Assembly (NCBI RefSeq): GCF_009730915.1
Contig: NC_052475.1
Location: 21,696,285-21,760,284 of the forward strand
Source: Dioscorea cayenensis subsp. rotundata
Lineage: Eukaryota > Streptophyta > Magnoliopsida > Dioscoreales > Dioscoreaceae
DNA: 64,000 nucleotides
Direction of reading: 5' to 3'
Shown here: positions 59,691 to 64,000 of the stretch, one piece after another
How the letters are laid out: every line of letters begins with the position of its first letter
Numbering within the stretch: the first letter of the stretch is position 1
Notes under the pieces: model-generated
What the model saw: the letters and a program-made list of their open reading frames with translations, nothing else
Databases searched by the model: none
What the model was told of the DNA's origin: nothing
Made by a program: the position numbers and the translations under genes

Positions 59691-60014
59691 CATCGATCAT
59701 TACGTCTCGAAAAGATACATCAGTGGCTTAAAAACAATGTGAACTGGAGTAATCCATTTGCATGTTCAGTACCGAAAAGAACAAACCATCTTACCTCTGA
59801 AACTAATACCATTGTCTATGCATGCTGGCAAAGAAATTACATGCGATAACAGGATTGAAATTAACTTTGTCCGAGTTCTTACTGCAAACTGTCTACAAAG
59901 TAGAATACGTAGGAAAGTACAGAACATTGACGTACAACATGTACACGTACATACAAACTATATATATATAGTAGTAGCTAGTACTACTACTGATATTATT
60001 ATATATACTAGCTC
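59691..60014. other. 3' flank of the ferritin pseudogene
   Basis: AT-rich, no coding sequence seen. Confidence 0.4.
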
Positions 60015-61638
60015 TCATGCAACAGCTTCTTCTTCTTCATCATGGAGAAGCATCTGATCAAAATGCCAAACTCCTGTAAAACATTAACATATACAAACCC
60101 TTGTCATGTCATTACTGATCAGAAAATTTGTATTGAATTTGCTGCAGAGTAAAGAACTTTAATGATTCTAATTACCATGCCCTTTGCCCACCCTTCTCAG
60201 TTGTGAGACGTAATCAGAGATTTTCTTTATGGCTTCCACCTACAGGTTAGAAAGTTCATTAACTTGATGCTTGCTTAGAGATATATATATATATATATGT
60301 TAATTTTCAGTTATAGTTTTGCTTATAAATTGATGCATCATGAGATGTTACTGAATTATTCTGTGCTTTATTCACTGAGTGAAGTAGGTAGTTAATTTTA
60401 GTTCTAACCTGTTCACCGAGAAACTCACTCTCTACAAAAGTCTTGCATTTGAGGATCATTATTGTTGCATGCCACCTGTTTAGATTAAAAAACATTAAAT
60501 AATGACATATTGACATAGCAATGAAAATAATTTCATCAGTGATTAGAGAAAGGAGTGTCAAAATTAATACGGCATGATAACATCCAGTAGTGAAGCAACT
60601 TACACTTTGCAAATGCAGAAGCTTCTCATTTTGTCAGTTTCTCAAGAGACAATGCTAGTTCCATAGCTGAAACAATAAAATATCTTACACATTAAATTAG
60701 CAGCTAGTGTCAAGCAAACCATAAACACAGTCACTGTAATCAACCTTGAAAATAATCCTGGCCATGGAACATATAACTTTTATAGTATAAGCAAACATTA
60801 CTTGATTAGGAAAGCAAGATATACGTATCCCCCATGCAAAAATATTCTATCCACAACATGAGAACAAGGGAAATATATACGTACTGCTGCATGGGTGGTG
60901 ATACTCGATCATATATATGTTGTGATGGTGATAAGTGTACGTACAGAATAACAAGAGAGCAAATAATTCAGAATCTTAGAGAAAGTCAAACAATTTGTTC
61001 AGGCATTCACAAATATTGTCTTTAGTGATAAGACAGCAACAAAATTTGCAGACATGAATGAAATTTGACGCCCATAACTTATCATTACATTATTCTCGAT
61101 CATATCCACATATGTTGCTCTCGGTCAGTGGCACCTCAAGATAATAAAATGGTTAAAAAGCCGAATTTCAAAATATGAATTATAATTCATTTAGTAAATA
61201 CTAAAAAAGTAAATTTTATTTAAATTTATTATATCGGATTTTAAAAACAGGACTTGTAGTTACTTATCATAAATTAAAAATTTCAACATTTTAATTTATT
61301 AAAATAATTAATTATTAGAATTATATCGATGAGATTTTAAAATATTTTGAAGATTTTAAAATTCATAATCCTCTAAAATTGTTTGTGTCCTAAACCTTGA
61401 TAACCAATTCAGAGAGAGACCATCAATTGGATGCAAATTCATGGTTAAAAAGATTACCATACAGCGCATCTCCTTTCTCAGGGTGGTCAAATTCAGAGGG
61501 TGGCCTATACAATTGAATGCAGCTTCACTCTTCCTCCACGTTTGTTCTAAGAAATATTCAGAAAAATCTCAGATATGACATAGAAATATTCAGAAAAATC
61601 TCAGATATGATATAGACTACGCGAATTCAAGAACACAC

Positions 61639-61692
<54 letters not shown>

Positions 61693-63009
61693 AAGGAAAA
61701 ACATACAACAAAATTAATATAAACCTGGTATTTCATCAGCTTCTCTGCATGCTCCCTCTCTTCCTCACTAGATTCCTTGAAAACCTGAAACAGAAGTTTG
61801 ATCACAATCAGATGATGACTTTAAAAAGAAAAGAAAATCAAGCAAATAAAGAAATTGTGTTAGTGGCTTCATTGATGACTCATGGCAAAGCCTTTTAGAA
61901 CAACGTTATCGCGATCAGTATGCATACAAGGCATGATAGACATACGAGCATTGTATTCCACACTGTAATTTGAGCATCAAACACGATATAGATCAGATAC
62001 AAAGAAACTCAATCATGCAATCAAGAGTATAGAACAAAGAAATGAACAATAAATGCTCAAATTAGTGCTTAAAATTAGAAGAACTTAACATACTGGTAAA
62101 AAGCCTCAAATCAATAGTAACAATAAAACAACAATAAACACAAGAACAGGAAAGCATCTTAGAGATTCTCACAAAGAGACATATAGAACACAAAATGCAA
62201 ACAAAATTGGATCAAAGCACATTCTTTTTCTCAAAAAAAAAGCCAGCAAACCCAAACATTCAACCAAAAACCACGAAAAAAAAGAAGACATGGATCACAT
62301 ACAAAAAAAAACTCAATTTGCATTAGAAATTACAGATCAAAATAAAGACAAGAATTAAAACAAACGCTCAAATTAGTTCTTAAATTTAATTAGAAGAACA
62401 ACACACTAAGAAAAATCACTAGAAACAAAGAAACAACAATGTTACACAGAACACGAAATCACCGTAAATATTCTGTCAGAAGAATTAGAAATAAAAATAT
62501 AAAATTCAAACAAAAGAATATTAAAAATCCACTCTCTTTTCCAAAAAGAAAAAAAAAAGGGCGAAAAAGGCAAAGATTAAGGTCAACAAAAAGGTTCAAA
62601 ATACAAGCACAAAGTGTCACCTTTATGGCACCATAACTCAAATCTCAACCAAAAACCAGAAAACAAATAAGAACAAATAAAACCTAAGAAAAAATGAAAC
62701 CCTACTTGATTTGCACGTTGATTGCGGTTTCGCAGTCATGTGGGAGTAACGCACTGGCAGTGAGGAACTCATGTAAGGAGACAAAGGGCACAAAGATCGA
62801 TCCCTCACATGAGCTCCTCAAAAGGCTCAAGACGACGCGAGAGGTCAAGCCTCAGTCGCCATGGCCACCAAAGGCTCCATCTCTCAGCCCCTTCTTAGAA
62901 GCCTCAAAGCAGAGGACAAAGAAGGAAGAGCCACCACAGCACCATCACCACCAAGGAAAATGGTTCCGGCGCCGGAGATCGGAGAGAGGCGAGAAGCTCG
63001 GCAAAGCAT
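60015..63009 (-). pseudogene. ferritin pseudogene, all eight exons present but disrupted
   Basis: Plant plastid ferritin stores iron in a 24-mer. All exons occur in order: 62706-63009 (transit-like MLCRASRLSPISG, EPFEEL, CETAIN), about 61882-61962, 61725-61784 (KESSEEEREHAEKLMKYQ), 61458-61546 (NKRGGRVKLHSIV, PPSEFDHPEKGDALYG), 60604-60666 (AMELALSLEKLT, NEKLL), 60409-60475, 60176-60239 (VEAIKKISDYVSQLRRVGKG) and 60015-60073 (GVWHFDQMLLHDEEEEAVA). Breaks: stops and a missing base in exon 1; two losses in exon 2 and no GT at its donor (CCATGAGTC); one base missing in exon 3; an extra base and TAG in exon 4; an extra A in exon 5; an extra T in exon 6. Exons 7 and 8 are intact. Introns are kept, so it arose by DNA duplication or decay in place, not retroposition. 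Confidence 0.9.
61640..61688. repeat. (TA)n microsatellite in ferritin pseudogene intron
   Basis: About 48 bases of uninterrupted TA repeat in the intron between exons 3 and 4. Confidence 0.95.
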
Positions 63010-63339
63010 GGCGATCTTGAAGGGAGAGAGCAATGGAGGAGAAAGAGCAATGGAGGGAAGATGGTGTGGGGAGGTGAAGTGTGAAGGTGAGGTCTATGGA
63101 TATTATATGCCGTTGGATGAATGGCATGAGATGATACGAAGATTTGGGGCGGTATTAAACTCGTGGTTGTTTGATTCCATTTGGGAATATTCGTGAGCTG
63201 GCGTTTCTTGGGATTTAGTTTGATGATTTGACATGCATTTTAGGGCTTATCTTGCAAAATTCTTCTGGTTTTGCATGTACTTGAAAATAATAAAATTGGT
63301 GGTTTTTTTTCTTTTTTTCCCTCTTCGCATCATTTAATG
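63010..63339. other. upstream flank of the ferritin pseudogene
   Basis: Presumed former promoter and leader. No intact regulatory element is claimed. A plus-strand frame across 62861-63196 is antisense to exon 1 and not conserved. Confidence 0.4.
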
Positions 63340-63880
63340 TAGGGGTGTCAAAAATTTGGGTCCAAACAAAACTGGGTCCGGACAACTACTAATATAAATA
63401 GAAAACTTGTGTGGGACGGCCAGATTTTAAATCCGAGACAGACTTGCCATGTCAAACCCGATTTATTTTAAAGCAGGGTTGTCCAGGATGAAATTAAATT
63501 TGTAGAATTCTATAAGTTATTTTAAGTTCGCTCTTTTTAAATATTAAATTATCTAAAAAATAATTTAATTCATGATAAATGTAAAAAAAAAAAATCGATA
63601 ATCCAGCTCATTTCAATTATAGATCTGAAAGTCTTAATAAACAATATATGTTTAAAGTAGAAGAATGAGAACTGAAAAGCAAATGGGCCTGGGTTGTGGG
63701 TTTACTAAAAATTTAGGGGTTAAAGAGATAGGTTGTCCGTTTTATGTCGGTTGAAGCGGTTAGAGATCGGACAACCAAGCTATGTCCGGACCCGACACCA
63801 TTGTTTATGTCAGGTAGCTTTTTATTCGGGGCGGACAAAAGGCAGACCCGGTAGGGTCCAGACAGTTATTGCCACCCCTA
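63340..63880. mobile_element. hAT-like MITE
   Basis: It starts TAGGGGTGTCAAAAATTTGGG and ends with the inverse of TAGGGGTGGCAATAACTG. Subterminal 'gggtccggac' type words recur in both orientations. The flanking octamers ATTTAATG and TTCTAATG agree at six of eight bases, fitting an aged 8 bp hAT target duplication. No coding capacity. Confidence 0.65.
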
Positions 63881-64000
63881 TTCTAATGGAGAAATAATTT
63901 GAGATTTTTCTTAAATAGGTTGGAAAATAATTTTTAGTATTTTACGAATTGTAAGTTAAACAAATCATTTAAAACTGGTTTCTTTTAATGTTCAAATGTT
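63881..64000. other. AT-rich end of window
   Basis: Nothing recognised. Confidence 0.4.

Noticed and set aside
62861..63196. 111-codon plus-strand frame starting MATKGSISQPLL
   Set aside because: It is antisense to exon 1 of the ferritin pseudogene, has no recognised domain, and its openness is explained by the GC-rich antisense strand.
1..64000. tRNA, rRNA genes and CRISPR arrays
   Set aside because: I looked for box B-like words and regular spacer-repeat patterns and saw none; the tandem arrays at 18-20 kb have no unique spacers of constant length.

Overview
This is nuclear DNA from a flowering plant. Its protein-coding genes are intron-rich with GT..AG borders, its intergenic DNA is AT-rich with many microsatellites, and its transposons are typically plant: a MULE carrying an Ulp1 gene, a CACTA element, Ty1-copia with an initiator tRNA-Met primer site, hAT-like and fold-back MITEs. 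I cannot name the species from sequence alone; a non-grass monocot is a weak guess.

Five genes look intact. In order they are: a gamma-type phosphatidylinositol 4-kinase with two ubiquitin-like domains (minus, 2539-4887); PIG-A, the catalytic GlcNAc transferase of GPI-anchor synthesis (plus, 31068-33747, eight coding exons); a SINA/SIAH-type RING E3 ligase (plus, 36182-41941, with a 4.6 kb first intron holding hAT-like debris); UVSSA, a transcription-coupled repair factor (minus, 43201-46718); and the ESCRT-I subunit ELC/VPS23/TSG101 (plus, 47441-48670, no intron). UVSSA and ELC are divergent and share about 0.7 kb of promoter DNA. These are unrelated housekeeping genes and form no pathway.

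Three host-gene relics were also found. A ferritin pseudogene (minus, 60015-63009) keeps all eight exons in order but carries indels in nearly every one. A small LEA/KIN-like hydrophilic protein gene (minus, 686-1310) has lost its start codon and central part. A short exon of an NAD(P)-dependent reductase lies next to the copia element (59004-59068).

The 7-28 kb stretch is mostly transposon. About 7170-14990 is a decayed Mutator-like element in which a plant-mobile-domain plus Ulp1 protease gene (plus) converges on a MURA transposase gene (minus). Then come a hAT-like MITE, a 303 bp fold-back MITE with a perfect 9 bp target duplication, a Pack-MULE-like element with an internally duplicated GC-rich segment, a PIF/Harbinger transposase relic, and a CACTA element (from 21592) that carries a fragment of a nepenthesin-type aspartic protease gene. 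The CACTA transposase reading frame stops at a breakpoint where a scrambled, mostly inverted copy of PIG-A exons 5-7 begins, about 6 kb from the source gene. That mosaic is the most unusual structure in the window. A Ty1-copia element (53582-58788) has LTRs differing at only four positions, yet broken coding frames and no target-site duplication.
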